A DNA stretch of 64,000 bases from Acanthacorydalis orientalis (taxonomy: Eukaryota; Arthropoda; Insecta; Megaloptera; Corydalidae): positions 39,651,956-39,715,955 of the forward strand of contig CM068318.1 in the NCBI GenBank assembly GCA_034766995.1, in the 5' to 3' direction. The translations under genes and the position numbers were made by a program. Shown piece by piece: positions 10,982 to 22,574 of this stretch (position 1 is the first letter of the stretch; every line of letters begins with the position of its first letter). The notes beneath the pieces were generated by a model. The model had not been told where the DNA came from. It saw nothing but the letters and a program-made list of their open reading frames with translations, and ran no database searches.

Positions 10982-11065
10982 TTAACGAATATAGCTCGTC
11001 ATTGCCTACTTTTGCTTAGAAAGTTCATGACGAGCTAGACTCGTCATTTCAGTAGAAGGGGTTAA
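10982..11065. repeat. TTAA-bounded hairpin, possible piggyBac-like MITE end
   Basis: A hairpin GACGAG...CTCGTC near 11029-11045 lies beside CAGTAGAAGGGGTTAA, which ends at 11065. TTAA also occurs at 10982. The GGGTTAA end and TTAA boundary recall piggyBac-like MITEs, but the two ends do not match each other well, so this may be one end only. Confidence 0.3.
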
Positions 11066-11715
11066 TGTTTCGATTTATTCTTCTTCAGTGAAAAGGAATG
11101 TAGTAGAAAATTATTGGTATCAAGAGGTCTAAATTTATCAAAGCATTTACAACTGAATGCTGAAACGACTACTCTATTAAAAATTACTAAAAAAAGTAGA
11201 TAAATTAGATGAAATCTTTGTGAACATAAAATCTTTTCTGTGTTAAATACGAGATGAGGCAAGTAAACACCAAAAATGTTCCATTATTTAATAAAAATCT
11301 ACAATCTAAGAGATCATCAAAAAATTCGTGCGGCACAAATTGTGACCCCATGAGCTAGGAACTTATTCTGGGTGGAGACCAAAGATACTATAGTTACACA
11401 ATGTAGATATTAAAGAAACTGGGTACAGGTATTTCAACTAATCTACTATCCTTATAAAGAGCACAATTTATTTATTACAATATCATACTCATGATCTCTA
11501 GATGAAAATTAATATAAACACTTGAAAAAATTATACAAAATATTTTTTTTCTAAAGCGATATGGTTTGCTTTCACTACTTTTTAATATAATTATTAATAA
11601 AATATTTTTTGAAAGAAAAAAAATCTAAGCTACAAAAAATAAACATATGAGGAAATTATTAAATACTACAATTTGTTTCTATTTTTCAAATATTTTATAA
11701 ACAAACACACATACA
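11066..11715. other. AT-rich sequence, no gene seen
   Basis: Nothing recognisable apart from poly-A and poly-T runs. Confidence 0.4.
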
Positions 11716-11731
11716 TACACACACACACACT

Positions 11732-11782
<51 letters not shown>
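11716..11782. repeat. (CA)n then (TA)n microsatellite
   Basis: About 24 bp of mostly CA, a short ACATACAT bridge, then about 40 bp of TA. Confidence 0.97.
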
Positions 11783-11785
<3 letters not shown>

Positions 11786-12384
11786 ATAGATGAAGTAAAA
11801 AAAATATAAAATAAAATTGAATGTAAAAAGAGATAATCTTTCATTACATGTGATTGATTGACCTATCATTTACAAAATTAAGGTATGTTAGTAATGAAAG
11901 TAATTAATGATTCCTTTTAACGAAATTAATTTTATTTATATTTCATTTCTAATCTTTATATTATAAAAGTCAATTTATTAATTAATATGTGAATTCATTC
12001 TCCATTACATAAGATAAATTTATACTTTTATACAAAATTTTGTTTACATTCATTTCGATGAGTAAGCATTGTTTTCTACTCTTAATAATTAATATGATTT
12101 ATCTTATCTAATTATTAAAGATAAATGAAGAGTAATTACTTTTATAACTTCATCATCTAATGGTATTTTTTCATAAAAATTCTTATATACATTTAAATAA
12201 ACTTAACACTTGCAAACAATACAATTAGTCAAGTAAAGTGTACATTAAATATCTATTAGAGTTACCAGTTAAGAAAATATTTTTTAAAAAAACAGTGCAT
12301 ATTCGTATCATAAATCAGGTAAAATTTATGTAAAACATATGTTTGGATAAATACTTAAAACTAGATAAATATCTAATTCAAAGG
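11783..12384. other. AT-rich sequence, no gene seen
   Basis: No feature found. Confidence 0.4.
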
Positions 12385-12460
12385 GTTTTCTGCACATCTT
12401 TGATCAAAAAAATATTTGTAGCTTATAAGGTGAGACAAAAAATAATTTGTGGAATTAAAT
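12385..12460 (+). repeat. Family L repeat, forward arm fragment
   Basis: Contains cacatctttgatcaaaaaaa and then acaaaaaataatttgtgga, matching the arm consensus seen at 9135 and 36220. Confidence 0.45.
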
Positions 12461-12971
12461 TAACAGGGTATGTAAAGACCATGTATAAAACTTTTCATTA
12501 CTATTTTTAATCTATGGCAGCTTTTTTAAAAATATTATTTTTTACTTCCACACAACGAGATGTGAATATTGCTGTAAAATTCAATGTCACATACTGTAGA
12601 CAGGAAATAAGAATATGTAATAAATGAGACCATGTTTAATAAACGACTTTATCTAATAATACACTAGGTACTATTAACTAGTGATACTTAATTGGAGTAA
12701 TAAGTAAAAGATTATGACCCGAGTATTTTAATTGTAGATTATTTAAAAATGGTTGGTTTGCTATTAAATAATTACATACTACTGTATATACATATATACA
12801 CTTACATTAATCATTTAAATGAATACTTTTCTAAGAATTAAAACACGAAACATATCCTACCATTCATTTCAATAGCTATTCAATTATGCAAAAAGGCTAA
12901 TTAAATATTTTGTTTCTCTTTTACGGAAACATCCTGTTTAATTTTCTTGTACCTGTATACTCGTGTATATA

Positions 12972-12978
<7 letters not shown>
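12461..12978. other. AT-rich sequence, no gene seen
   Basis: No feature found. Confidence 0.4.

Positions 12979-13040
<62 letters not shown>
12979..13040. repeat. (TA)n microsatellite with TGTG/CACA edges
   Basis: About 62 bp of TA, preceded by TGTGTGTG and followed by ACACACATATGTGTGTG. Confidence 0.97.
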
Positions 13041-13050
<10 letters not shown>

Positions 13051-13399
13051 GTGTGTGTGCTTTTTTGTGTATATTATTAAAATGAATGTGAATGTATAAT
13101 ATTTTTATACTTCATTGAAAATATAATTAAACAAATTTTACGCATACGCAGTCATGTACGAATCAAACAAATTTCCAACATTGTTACGATAAATCTGAAA
13201 ATTTAAAACAAACTCATGCGTACCGCCTAAGGATAATCGTGTGCAGAATAAGTAAAATTAAATATATTTTTTATTTCAACAAGGATAAATTGGAAACAAA
13301 ATTAAATTTCGTTGCGGAAAACATATTCCCTTCGCCTCGATGCCCCTTTTAAGTCCCACGGGAGAACCGAAAAACCATAGCCACCTTGTATGCTATGCT

Positions 13400-13401
<2 letters not shown>
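13041..13401. other. Short unassigned stretch
   Basis: AT-rich at first, then slightly GC-richer from 13310 (cccttcgcctcgatgccc). No gene recognised. Confidence 0.4.

Positions 13402-13462
<61 letters not shown>
13402..13462. repeat. (TA)n microsatellite
   Basis: About 61 bp of uninterrupted TA. Confidence 0.97.
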
Positions 13463-13466
<4 letters not shown>

Positions 13467-13484
13467 GTACGTATACACAAAATG

Positions 13485-13690
13485 AGGGTGGTAGAAAGAT
13501 GTGTAGTGTAGTGGCTCTACTACTTGTACATGTTCTCGAGTGTTCGTCGCAGTTCATGGTAATATGCCGGCACCGAGAGCATGTGACTGCACCGGCGTCG
13601 ACTCTCCCAGGCGTCATTGATATCTACTCGACCATTGTAGTCGTTCAGCAAAGTATTTAATCCATATGTCACTCCGAGCCAAATTCATAA
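13485..13690. other. GC-richer patch with CpGs, unassigned
   Basis: Contains gtgttcgtcgcagttcatgg, atgccggcaccgagagcatg and caccggcgtcgactctccca. All frames are open only over part of it, and I recognise no domain. It may be an exon, a transposon piece or a conserved element. The adjacent 13402-13462 microsatellite splits it from another GC-richer patch at 13310-13390, so the two may once have been continuous. Confidence 0.3.
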
Positions 13691-13823
13691 CGCGTATGAA
13701 CAACTGTGGGAAATAAGTCACTTTGTTTCACTTGGTCAATTTTCTCTACTTGATGAGAAATACGTTTTCGTTTTTAATGTTAAAAGTACCCATATTATAC
13801 AATCTACATTCAAATATAACTTT

Positions 13824-13828
<5 letters not shown>

Positions 13829-13862
<34 letters not shown>
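13829..13862. repeat. (TA)n microsatellite
   Basis: About 34 bp of TA after ACACACA. Confidence 0.97.
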
Positions 13863-13865
<3 letters not shown>

Positions 13866-14249
13866 CAATTGTTTCATTTTGTTACATTAAATTCTTATAT
13901 AAATAATATATATTTTAGCAAAGAGAAAAGAGTTTTTTTAATCTTACAATATTTAAATCAATAGTAACTTTATTTATTATATACCCGGAAGAAATGTTTA
14001 TTAGGTACATGAAAATCTAGCAGTTGAAATTGAAAATAAACCATTCGCTTCGTCAATCAACGAAACTTGCAGTTAAAATTGATATCAGAAACAAAGTTTA
14101 AATCCGTAACATGTGTAACTACAAAATATATATTTTTATTTTAGAAAGACAAGAAAAATTTTTCTTTTATAAGCAATGGTTTGAGGTCGATTTGTACCAG
14201 TGAATTATAGAGTAAGAGTCTCCGTAAAAAAAACTTTTCGTTTTGAAAA

Positions 14250-14340
14250 CTAGAGGGTTCGCACCCTGCTCGCTGCGTTCTCCCACTTGTCAATTATAAG
14301 CATGTACATGTAAGCCAATGAAACAATCGAATGAACATAT
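14250..14340 (+). repeat. Family R repeat copy (GC head)
   Basis: Starts CTAGAGGGTTCGCACCCTGC and continues tgctcgctgcgttctcccac and ttgtcaattataagc. It is closely matched by the copy at 30440 for about 90 bp, up to aacatattt. On the minus strand the unit ends in a GNRA-looped hairpin (AGGGT-GCGA-ACCCT) directly followed by CTAG and then T. Confidence 0.65.
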
Positions 14341-15164
14341 TTGGGTATCATCGGATATTGGGTATTATAGAAACCACCACGTCCCAAATAAATATGTCGA
14401 TGTCATGGATTTATTATATATATATGTATATGTATGTATATAATGTATATATATCATTTTTGAGTAATAAATTCTATTTCAATATAAGGAAACTAATATC
14501 AAAGCTTGAAACTGACGAGGTGTATTTTTAAAAAAATGTATACTGATTTTTTGCAAAGCTAATGAATACAAGCAGAACCACTATTCTTCTAAATCATTAA
14601 CAAAATTTACAGGCAAGTGATCACAAGAAACATGTCAATTATGGGTTTAAAATAATAAATATGGTAATAAGATTTGAAAAAGCTTTTAAGTCGAGAAGAT
14701 AATTAAAATTTGATGATAGTCTACTCAAATTACAATTTGAAACAGATCCTCAATAAACCATAGATAAATTATATCATAAAATAGCACTTCCGTGGTTTAT
14801 GGATGTGTAAGCATTTAAAATATATCAGAAACTGGATAGAATACATATTTGTATTGAACTTTAGAACTATTTTTCTATATTCCTTTTTGTAAAAATACGT
14901 GGATGAAAATATGATGAGTAGTATTAGTAGTGAAGTTAACTGTGAATAATTGTAGTAATTAAATTAGAAGTATTTTTAAAAAAAATATTTAGACCGCAAA
15001 AATTCACATTATATTTTTAAAATGTAATAACGAAAAATTTTAATAAAGTCGGCTTTTTAATGTCAAATGGTATTTTATATTATATATATATATATATATA
15101 CACTAAAAAAATAATCATTTATGATTACAATTTTTTCATATTATAGCTAGATGCACTTTCACAA
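14341..15164. other. AT-rich sequence, no gene recognised
   Basis: Includes a short TA tract at 15082-15100. No coding evidence. Confidence 0.4.
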
Positions 15165-15232
15165 ATGAATTTTTATTCTCTACAAATCACATATAATCTT
15201 CTAATCAAAATATGGAATACATAATTATTTAA
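15165..15232 (-). repeat. Family L repeat, reverse arm fragment
   Basis: Contains tttcacaaatgaattttta, then ctacaaatcacatataatct and tctaatcaaaatat. Read on the minus strand this follows the family L arm order. Confidence 0.4.
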
Positions 15233-15994
15233 AATATGAAAAACTGATAGTTAATTATTTTTATTATTACTAACATATTTTTTTCCTGTAAATCTTTCTA
15301 TATTTTAACATTCTATATGCGATGGAATCGCTATATAAATTCAAATAAGCGATAATTAAAATGATTAATGTCCAATTGTTGAACATTTTAAGTATATCTT
15401 TCTGTGTAGTTGAAAAAAGTGAAAATTCCTTTCTCAAAATTAAACTATATTTGGCATTGTATCGAATTATAGAAGTATAAATATCAATCGAAATACCAGT
15501 AGAAACATCAATTCATTTTTTAAAAATTATGTTCCACTAAATATAAATTCAAATCAAAATAGTTTTGAAAATGCTTGGAATCACTTCAATTATCGACGCG
15601 TTTCTAAACCTTAAATAATTCTGAAAATGAAAATGGTTGAATTAGAAAATGGGATGAAAGAAATTCATTTGACTAAATAGCATTTACAGCTAGACAAAAT
15701 AAGTTATTTTAAGACTATTATTATAATTATTTTAAAAAAAATATCCTTTTCGTAAAGCAAAAATTAATCAATTTCATAAAAAAAATTAAATTCTTATCAA
15801 AGAAAGGCACTTCGTAAATATTTGAATTGACTTTACATTTTTACTTTAATAAAACAAACTATTAAATTAATTAGTATTCAAAAATTTAACAACGCCTATT
15901 TATTAGCAAAATAATGATTTACAGTACCCATTATAGGAAATAATTATTTGCTTTATAAAATATTTTTTAATAAACATTCTTACTTATGAATTCC

Positions 15995-15999
<5 letters not shown>
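15233..15999. other. AT-rich sequence, no gene seen
   Basis: No feature found. Confidence 0.4.

Positions 16000-16039
<40 letters not shown>
16000..16039. repeat. (TA)n microsatellite
   Basis: About 40 bp of TA. Confidence 0.97.
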
Positions 16040-16041
<2 letters not shown>

Positions 16042-16382
16042 ATATATACATTCTAACACTGAATTGAATTTTTAATGTTCAAGCTTGTTTATTTATAGTT
16101 TCATTTAAATTTTATACTAATAATTATCAAAATTTCATAAAAGTATAACGCGTAAAGAAGAAATAGTTCTGTACAATTATGTGGTAGAAAATTATTGTTA
16201 AAAATTCTGCATATTTTCAGCTTTAATACCTTTAAAAAAAATTAAAATTCATCAAATATTAACAAAATTTGAAGAAAATAGTGTATTCTATATTTTACAA
16301 GTTAGCAGTATAGAATATATTGAAATTTACAAAAATATTTTATTCTTGACAAAGGGCTGTGTGAGTATATGTTTACGCACAT
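16040..16382. other. AT-rich sequence, no gene seen
   Basis: No feature found. Confidence 0.4.

Positions 16383-16432
<50 letters not shown>
16383..16432. repeat. Palindromic (CA)n(TA)n(TG)n microsatellite
   Basis: CA repeats on the left, TA in the middle and TG on the right, so the whole 50-bp tract can fold as a perfect hairpin. Confidence 0.95.
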
Positions 16433-16691
16433 ATACATGTATGTGTGTGTATATGTGTGAAAAGAAGGTAAAAGAGAGTTCTTAATGTCAAGTGAAAAAG
16501 TGTCTTAGGTGTCTATTTCAAATCAAGACAACGCACCAGATTCCCATTAAATGCTTCTATAAAAGAAATTCGATCACATTATATCGTAAATAAGATGATA
16601 TATCGTTTTTAGTACACAACATACGAACACAATTCTGATGGTGTCTACGACGAATACCTCAAGACACAATACAATAAGATACAATATAGTG

Positions 16692-16695
<4 letters not shown>

Positions 16696-16724
<29 letters not shown>
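16696..16724. repeat. (TA)n microsatellite
   Basis: About 28 bp of TA. Confidence 0.95.
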
Positions 16725-16727
<3 letters not shown>

Positions 16728-16986
16728 TGTATTCACTACATACGTTCTGGTTTTGGGTGAAACCGATCTGTCTGTATACTATTCAAGCGTAACTGAAAAA
16801 AAATTATACTCACACTTTTGGCCTCGGATTCATCCATCCATGTTCTTTTGTACTTTTCCAACATTACATAAAATACTTCCTCAATTTCTAGTCAAGATAA
16901 GATTCTTTTTATTCGTATGGTTCTGTATGTGTCACATTTTCCTAACACACCATATATATACACACACACACATATATATATATATA

Positions 16987-17797
16987 TGTGGATCGTTTGG
17001 TAAGTTTGGTAAATTTCTATGATATGGCATCACCATTTATTTGGTAACGTTACGGCTATCAAGCGTCACTTGTCAAACTATCACAGACGAAATTTCAGTC
17101 CGAAGGGCGTGTTGTTCACATTTTATATACGTTTGAAACGAGTATTGCAGTAGTTACCCCAAACACTGAAAGTACCCAGCAAGCCTTTTTGCATCGATTC
17201 GTCACCATGGATGAAACATGGATTCACCACTACACATCTGCATCAAAGCAGCATCTAAAGCAGAGGACAACGACTGGTGAAAGTTCGTCGAAGAAGGCGA
17301 AGACCTTTTGTCGTCTGAGAAGGTGATGGCCACTGTTTTTTGGGATTTCCAAAGAATCATCCTGATCGACAACTTAACGAAGGGAAAAACGATAACAGGA
17401 ACCTATTATGCAACATTATTGGACTGTTTAGAAGAGTTGAAACAAAAATGGCAGAGATTGGCGCTCAAGAAGTGCTCTTTCACAAGGATAAGGTACCATT
17501 CCACAAATCAAACGTCACAATGGAAAAATTGCACGAATTAGGCTTAGAATTGATTCCTCATCCATCGTATTTGCCCCGTACGACTTCTTCCTTTTCCCAA
17601 ACTTGAAAATTTGATCCGGTGGAAAGAATTTCTCATCGAATGAGGCTATTACCGCCATCGTCAATGTAGTCTTATTTTTCAAACTCACTGGACTAAATAT
17701 ATAGCCCTCAATGAAGACTATATTGAGAAATAAAATCGATTTTTCCAACAAACGGTGTTTAACTTGCTTTTTTACCATACTTATCAAACGACCCTCG
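16987..17797 (+). mobile_element. Mariner family B copy 2, internally deleted
   Basis: Right TIR read on the minus strand is CGAGGGTCGTTTGATAAGT; the left reads TGTGGATCGTTTGGTAAGT. TA flanks lie at 16985-16986 and 17798-17799. The left TA is the last unit of a (CA)n(TA)n tract at about 16962-16986, so the element sits at the edge of a microsatellite. Only about 220 bp separates the left end from the codons for the first catalytic motif, whereas a full-length mariner would need roughly 430 bp more. The N-terminal DNA-binding region is therefore deleted, as in copy 1. Confidence 0.9.
17205..17640 (+). pseudogene. Mariner B2 transposase, catalytic domain, broken
   Basis: Pieces in order are FVTMDETWIHHYT with the first Asp (17200-17240), VMATVFWDFQRII, LTKGKTITGTYYATLLD (17325-17425), VLFHKDKVPFHKSN with the second Asp in place of QDNA, and HELGLELIPHPSYLP. 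They spread over several frames. Near 17575 a few bases of the SPDLAPSD motif are lost and the frame shifts; PYDFFLFP with the third Asp is readable in another frame. No complete protein can be made. Confidence 0.88.
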
Positions 17798-17799
17798 TA

Positions 17800-18860
17800 T
17801 ACACATATATACATATAATGCAAGTGTACATATAATACTTTTTTGACATAAATCAATCCAAAAGGAGAAGATCCTTTCAAAATAAGAAAATTATCCATTG
17901 ATAATATATTCTCTTATAAATCTTATCTCGATTATTTGATTATTTGGGGTTTAAGTGTGTTTCGACATCAAGGGTATTTTTTCTTGAAAAAATATACAGA
18001 AATATGTTACGGTTTTCGAATATAAGAGCGCCATTTATTGTCGGACCTTACGCCTCTTGAGAATAAAATATTTGTTGAATATTAGCTAAAATTTCTTTTA
18101 CGTAACCTTAAAATGCATACATAGGTACCAAGAAATTTAGATTAAATAGGAAATTAAAATCAAAATTAATCAGTCAGAGAAAAAATATAAAACAATTGAA
18201 AAATAAATAATTATAATATTTTGTTTGTGTTTTTATTATCTACTAACATGAAGTCATTTAATATGTAGCAAAATATTAATGGACAATTAAACATGTAGTA
18301 TAACTTATTAAATAAACGACAAAAATTAATCTTATATCACGAAATGTTCATTAGTAGTCAAGTATAAGTTTAAGTTATTTGAAACGCAATGAATTTGGCA
18401 TGCAAATAGTACAAACTTTAAAACACACGATTGCATTGCAGTGCTAGGATACAAAACTTTTCCGGTAAATATAGAGTACCTCTTCATTAGAACGGTAATG
18501 TACTCGGCCGGCTGATTAAATTATTTAAATGTGTATGTCGGTTTTGGCCAGGTGGCGGGAACATTGCCAAATTCGAATACAGTCGCATATAAACTGTACC
18601 CACTTTATATATATATATATTCGTTTTAAGAACTCTCTTGTGATGTGGACTTTATTACGGAAGTTCATTTCCAGGGATCATGTTTGGATTATAGTTTTAA
18701 AAAGCGGCGTGTTCTTTTGACCAATGTAATGTGGTTGTATTTGCGAGATTTAGTTTAATGCTTGTTTCAATATGTAGTCGAGTTTTGTATTCAGACTTTT
18801 AATCAACTAATTTTTTGGGTTACTTGTATGATACTGTTTCATTATACCAGAACACATGTT

Positions 18861-18862
<2 letters not shown>
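17800..18862. other. AT-rich sequence, no gene recognised
   Basis: Slightly less AT-rich near 18000-18060 and 18490-18600 (actcggccggctgatt; ggccaggtggcgggaaca). A 63-codon frame at 18529-18720 is unassigned. Confidence 0.4.

Positions 18863-18902
<40 letters not shown>
18863..18902. repeat. (TA)n microsatellite
   Basis: About 40 bp of TA. Confidence 0.97.
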
Positions 18903-18905
<3 letters not shown>

Positions 18906-19433
18906 ATTTCTGGAAAAAAAATGAATTATTTTTCAGTCCAGAAATGATTATAATCGCATACAGATTTGAATATTTGAATATATTATTGAATTATTTCAAT
19001 AATACGTATTTTAATAGTTCATATAGTTTTCGGTACTATGACTTCATTAGAAAAGTAACTAACTTACATTTCATTCTATAATCAACTATTATTTCTTTTT
19101 AGTTACAAAGGAATAAGCAATTATTTACCAAATTTCAATTTTTTTTAAATTTTTAAAAGAATTTGAAATTAATATTTCAAATTATTAAATGTCAGGTTCG
19201 ATTCTCACTCGATCCATATAGTTTTTTTCTCGTCACCTGAATAATTATTTAATGCATTTAATATATTTCATTTCAAAAAAGTATTTAAATAAAGATGAAA
19301 TAACATTAATTTGTAATTTTCTTCCAAAAAATGCTCTTTTAAAATTTTTGGAAATCTCATTTTATTGTACACTTTTTATAATAACTTGATAAATACTTAA
19401 AACTAAATTAAAATATAGATCTTTAGCTTTTTT
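18903..19433. other. AT-rich sequence, no gene seen
   Basis: A tRNA B-box-like ggttcgattct lies at 19195 but without a matching tRNA body. Confidence 0.4.
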
Positions 19434-19500
19434 GTACTGTTTTGTGAGGTGATGCCAACACCTAGGTCAAGGTGTTGAATGTTTTTAAATGTTAAGGTTG
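19434..19500 (+). repeat. Dispersed repeat C, copy 1
   Basis: The order tactgttttgtgaggt, aggtcaag, tgtttttaaatgttaagg is repeated on the minus strand at 50419-50490. About 70 bp is shared with small gaps. Family unknown. Confidence 0.5.
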
Positions 19501-19841
19501 ACATTTCAAAATACTAAAAAGACGATAAAATATTTTCATTTAAAATAGTGTGGTGGTTGATTCAATTTACAGGTACAGAATTATTTTTTACACTTGATAA
19601 ATAATTAATGTAAATTTAAATCTATCAGAAGAATACATTTTCACTTATATTTTTACAAATATAATTTTTTTCACATCACAATCCAAAAAATTAAAGAGAA
19701 GGAGTGATAAAGAAAACTGTTATAGATGTGTTAAAGACATTGAAATGGTTAGTTCGTTACTTGGGATTTAAGGACGTATCGATAAGTCATAGCACCTGAA
19801 AGACATTTAGATTTAAGAACTGATGATATAGTCAAATAAAT
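19501..19841. other. AT-rich sequence, no gene seen
   Basis: No feature found. Confidence 0.4.
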
Positions 19842-19875
19842 ATATATATATATATATATATACTTATACATATAT

Positions 19876-19926
<51 letters not shown>

Positions 19927-19941
19927 GAGAGAGAGAGAGAG
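19842..19941. repeat. Two (TA)n tracts and a (GA)n tail
   Basis: TA at 19842-19861 and 19880-19922, then about 16 bp of GA. Confidence 0.96.
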
Positions 19942-20339
19942 GGAGATTACATTTTAAGAGTACGAATTTTCTTTCCCTTGGAAGTCTGAAGCTGATGGAA
20001 TTGATATCGAAATGCGCATAAGTAACAATCAAAATGAACAATAATGATTTATTTGTGAATAGTTTCTTTATGGTCTGTGAAATGAAGAAGGAACTCATTT
20101 ATAAAAATATAAAATATATTAAATATGCATGATGAAATATTTAAATTTTTTAAGATTAATTAAAGATAATTTTTATAGAAAAGTGAATTTAACAGAAAAC
20201 TTATTGAATATAGTGACATAAATCTATAATAGAAAATCAATAGTTCAGTTGAATACTCTAGTACAATATGAAATCAAAATACTTTCATAATTCGAAACAA
20301 AATCCATATACTTTTTTTATTAGCTACGTAGAACACCAA

Positions 20340-20610
20340 TTTTGTAATGCGTATCATCTCATGTTCGGATGAAATGAGATTTTGGTTGAAGTGTCTTGAG
20401 CACCTGACGCGACAACTGTTGCGATATCTAATTAATGAACGAGTGACAGGGATTCTGTGTTGTGGCGAAGTCACTTACTGCAACAGAATGGGCACAGACT
20501 TGACAGGTCGAACGAATTGTCTGGAGACTAGCAGGGTTACCTGCTTTCATCACTGGCTTTTTATTTTTGATATAAATATACTCAGAGAAGAAATTCGATG
20601 CTGCAGTTAA
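20340..20610 (+). other. Unassigned 87-codon frame in a GC-richer patch
   Basis: The open frame 20347-20610 begins with ATG (MRIISCSDEMRFWLKCLEHL) and ends in a basic, Cys-containing tail. Composition is more balanced than the flanks (agcacctgacgcgacaactg). I recognise no domain and see no splice sites that would make it an exon. A 66-codon frame overlaps on the other strand, which is common by chance when GC rises. Confidence 0.25.
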
Positions 20611-21034
20611 AAATGTTTGTTTCTGTGTGATTTTTGAGTTTTATGTAAAGTATTATCATGAAAAAGTTCATTTATTTTCATTGTAACAAACTTATTTAAT
20701 GACAGGTCTGAAATGTGGGAAAAATTAATGAATACTGAATATTTCTGAATCAAACTATAAAAAAATAATTTTTAGTTTATTGTAACTATCTCTACTGAGT
20801 GAGATTTATTAAAATATAAATATTTTAATTCATTGGGAATACATTATATTATATCAAGATTTTTTTTATATAAAGTTGAACGTATAGTAAAAGAAATCCA
20901 ATAAAAATTATTATAAAAAAAATATATAAATAAACTTCTTCATTTTCCGAACTAAAATTGGAATAGCTTTAGGGAATTATTCATAACTTTTGTATTAAGT
21001 TCCCAACTTAAAATTCATCAATAAAAAATTATAT
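20611..21034. other. AT-rich sequence, possible family L fragment
   Basis: Near 20730-20800, aatgaatactgaatatttct and the following A-rich run weakly resemble a family L arm. Nothing else seen. Confidence 0.3.
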
Positions 21035-21492
21035 TCTTTTTGAGTTTTCTACATTTTTCATTATTAAGATTTTTCTTTTATTTCTATTTAATTCCAGTTT
21101 GTTTTTTATGGTTATATTCTTTTAGTAATTAATTTTTGTGCCGAGTTGTTTCATTACTGACCAGAAGTGAAATACCATAACCTAATATTAGCAATTGCGT
21201 CCACAAAACATATATGTGAAATTTTATTTTTTTGTATATTCCTCTATGTCACTAACAAACAGTGTGAATTGAAGAAGATTCATAGAGTCACCCTCCTGTA
21301 AAACTTATAATATGGCTTATATTTCTTGTTTTGACTTGTCTTAATCCAAATTGTTGTCATTTTTTTACTTTATTATAGATTTAAATAAGTTTTATTTATA
21401 TTTTTCAGCTAATTCCTATTCTTAGAAGCTTCTCCCAAAGAATAACATGGTTAAGAGTCAAGTGCTCTCTTATAGTCTACTAGATCTATTTG
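21035..21492 (-). pseudogene. Degenerate non-LTR reverse transcriptase fragment
   Basis: This relic has no long frame; it appears only when the minus strand is read across frameshifts. In order: DLVDYKRALDS (21489-21454; RT motif 'F.DY.KAFDSV', with the catalytic Asp of the A motif), HVILWEKLLRIGIS (21450-21409), then after 50 codons VLQEGDSMNLLQFTLFVSDI (from 21303; RT motif 'GVRQG..LSP.LF....ND') followed by EEYT, then KLELNRNKRKIL (21100-21065; 'W.L.VN..KTK'). The spacing and order match the RT palm and thumb of non-LTR retrotransposons. The YADD box should lie between the last two pieces but I could not find it, so it is probably deleted. Promoter and ends are not identifiable. It may belong to the same family as 40954-42275, but their preserved parts barely overlap. 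Confidence 0.7.
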
Positions 21493-21982
21493 TTTTTTTT
21501 TTTATAAAATGTATATAAATTGCTTATGTTAAAAGGAAATATTGTCTTCCACTTTCATAGTTTAGGATATATTTATGAATTAATTATATTCTGTATGTTC
21601 TAATAGAGAATTGTTTGGTTCTATGGTATTAAAAAAATGTTTTCATATCATTCGTGTATATATATATATATATATAAAGATATTTTTACAATGTAAAAAT
21701 ATTTCTTTTTTTACTGTTTAAGATGTTCTTAAAATTTGGTGCATATGACAACTTTTTTTTAAAAAAAAAACATTTTATTATGTCTTATTTGTCAAATATT
21801 TGAACATTTATAAAATAATATCGACAAAAAGTACTAAAAAACAAATCTAACGTTTAAACTTTGTGTAAATGTAAGAAACTATATCAGTTAATTTTCTAAT
21901 AGTTTCCTTAACACAAACTACAATGGAATATATTAAATATCAAATTATCACTAACATTAATTGATTTTGCTTAAGTTGCAAT
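21493..21982. other. AT-rich sequence, possibly RT continuation
   Basis: Upstream of the RT relic on the minus strand. I could not follow the coding sequence further. A short TA tract lies at 21658-21676. Confidence 0.3.
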
Positions 21983-22266
21983 TCACGATATTTCGAACAA
22001 CACAGACGTGACACCGATAAAGGAACATAAATAAACCAATTTCTGCTGACAATCAGGAACTACTCTACGGGCAATAAACGTGCATTCGATGAACAAACAA
22101 TCCTCTGAGAGAAACGTGCACCAACTAATGTACCTAATACAACATAATACTTGCTGAACACAATGAAAGAAGTAGTTTTCGGTAATACCAATTCTCCAGA
22201 CCACAGTGACAACACAGATAAAATTTTGTCTGTTGAAGCATAATTTAACACAGGGGCGGCGAACAT
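21983..22266 (-). other. Unassigned minus-strand frames in a GC-richer patch
   Basis: Two overlapping minus-strand frames (68 codons, 22266-22060, starting MFAAPVLNYASTDKILSVLS; and 73 codons, 22204-21983) lie in a patch with less AT bias. The first reads like a plausible hydrophobic protein segment (VFSKYYVVLGTLVGARFSQR), but I know no family that matches. It may be part of an old transposon or a decayed exon. Confidence 0.25.
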
Positions 22267-22574
22267 TGAAACAGTTTTTTTTTCTATTATTCGATTTTAA
22301 TTATCAAGTTTTAAATGTTTATTCTTTAATTGCCTGTGTAAGATTTTCGTTTTATTTACGGATATAAAACTTAAATATAAAGGGGTTCTCAATAAAGATG
22401 CAATTTTTCAAGAGGTTATATTTCACAGATATCAAACTGACAGTTGTATTTTTTTGATTTTTGTTAATTTTTGACATTGACATTTTTATTTATAGCTTCG
22501 TATATAACAAAAAAAACGCATTTAAATAATACAATTGTATTATGCAAATGGTTCTATAAAAAATATATACACCA

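Noticed and set aside
19190..19235. ggttcgattct followed by a T run, like a tRNA B box and Pol III terminator
   Set aside because: No A box at the right distance and no acceptor stem; the upstream 70 bp cannot form a tRNA cloverleaf.
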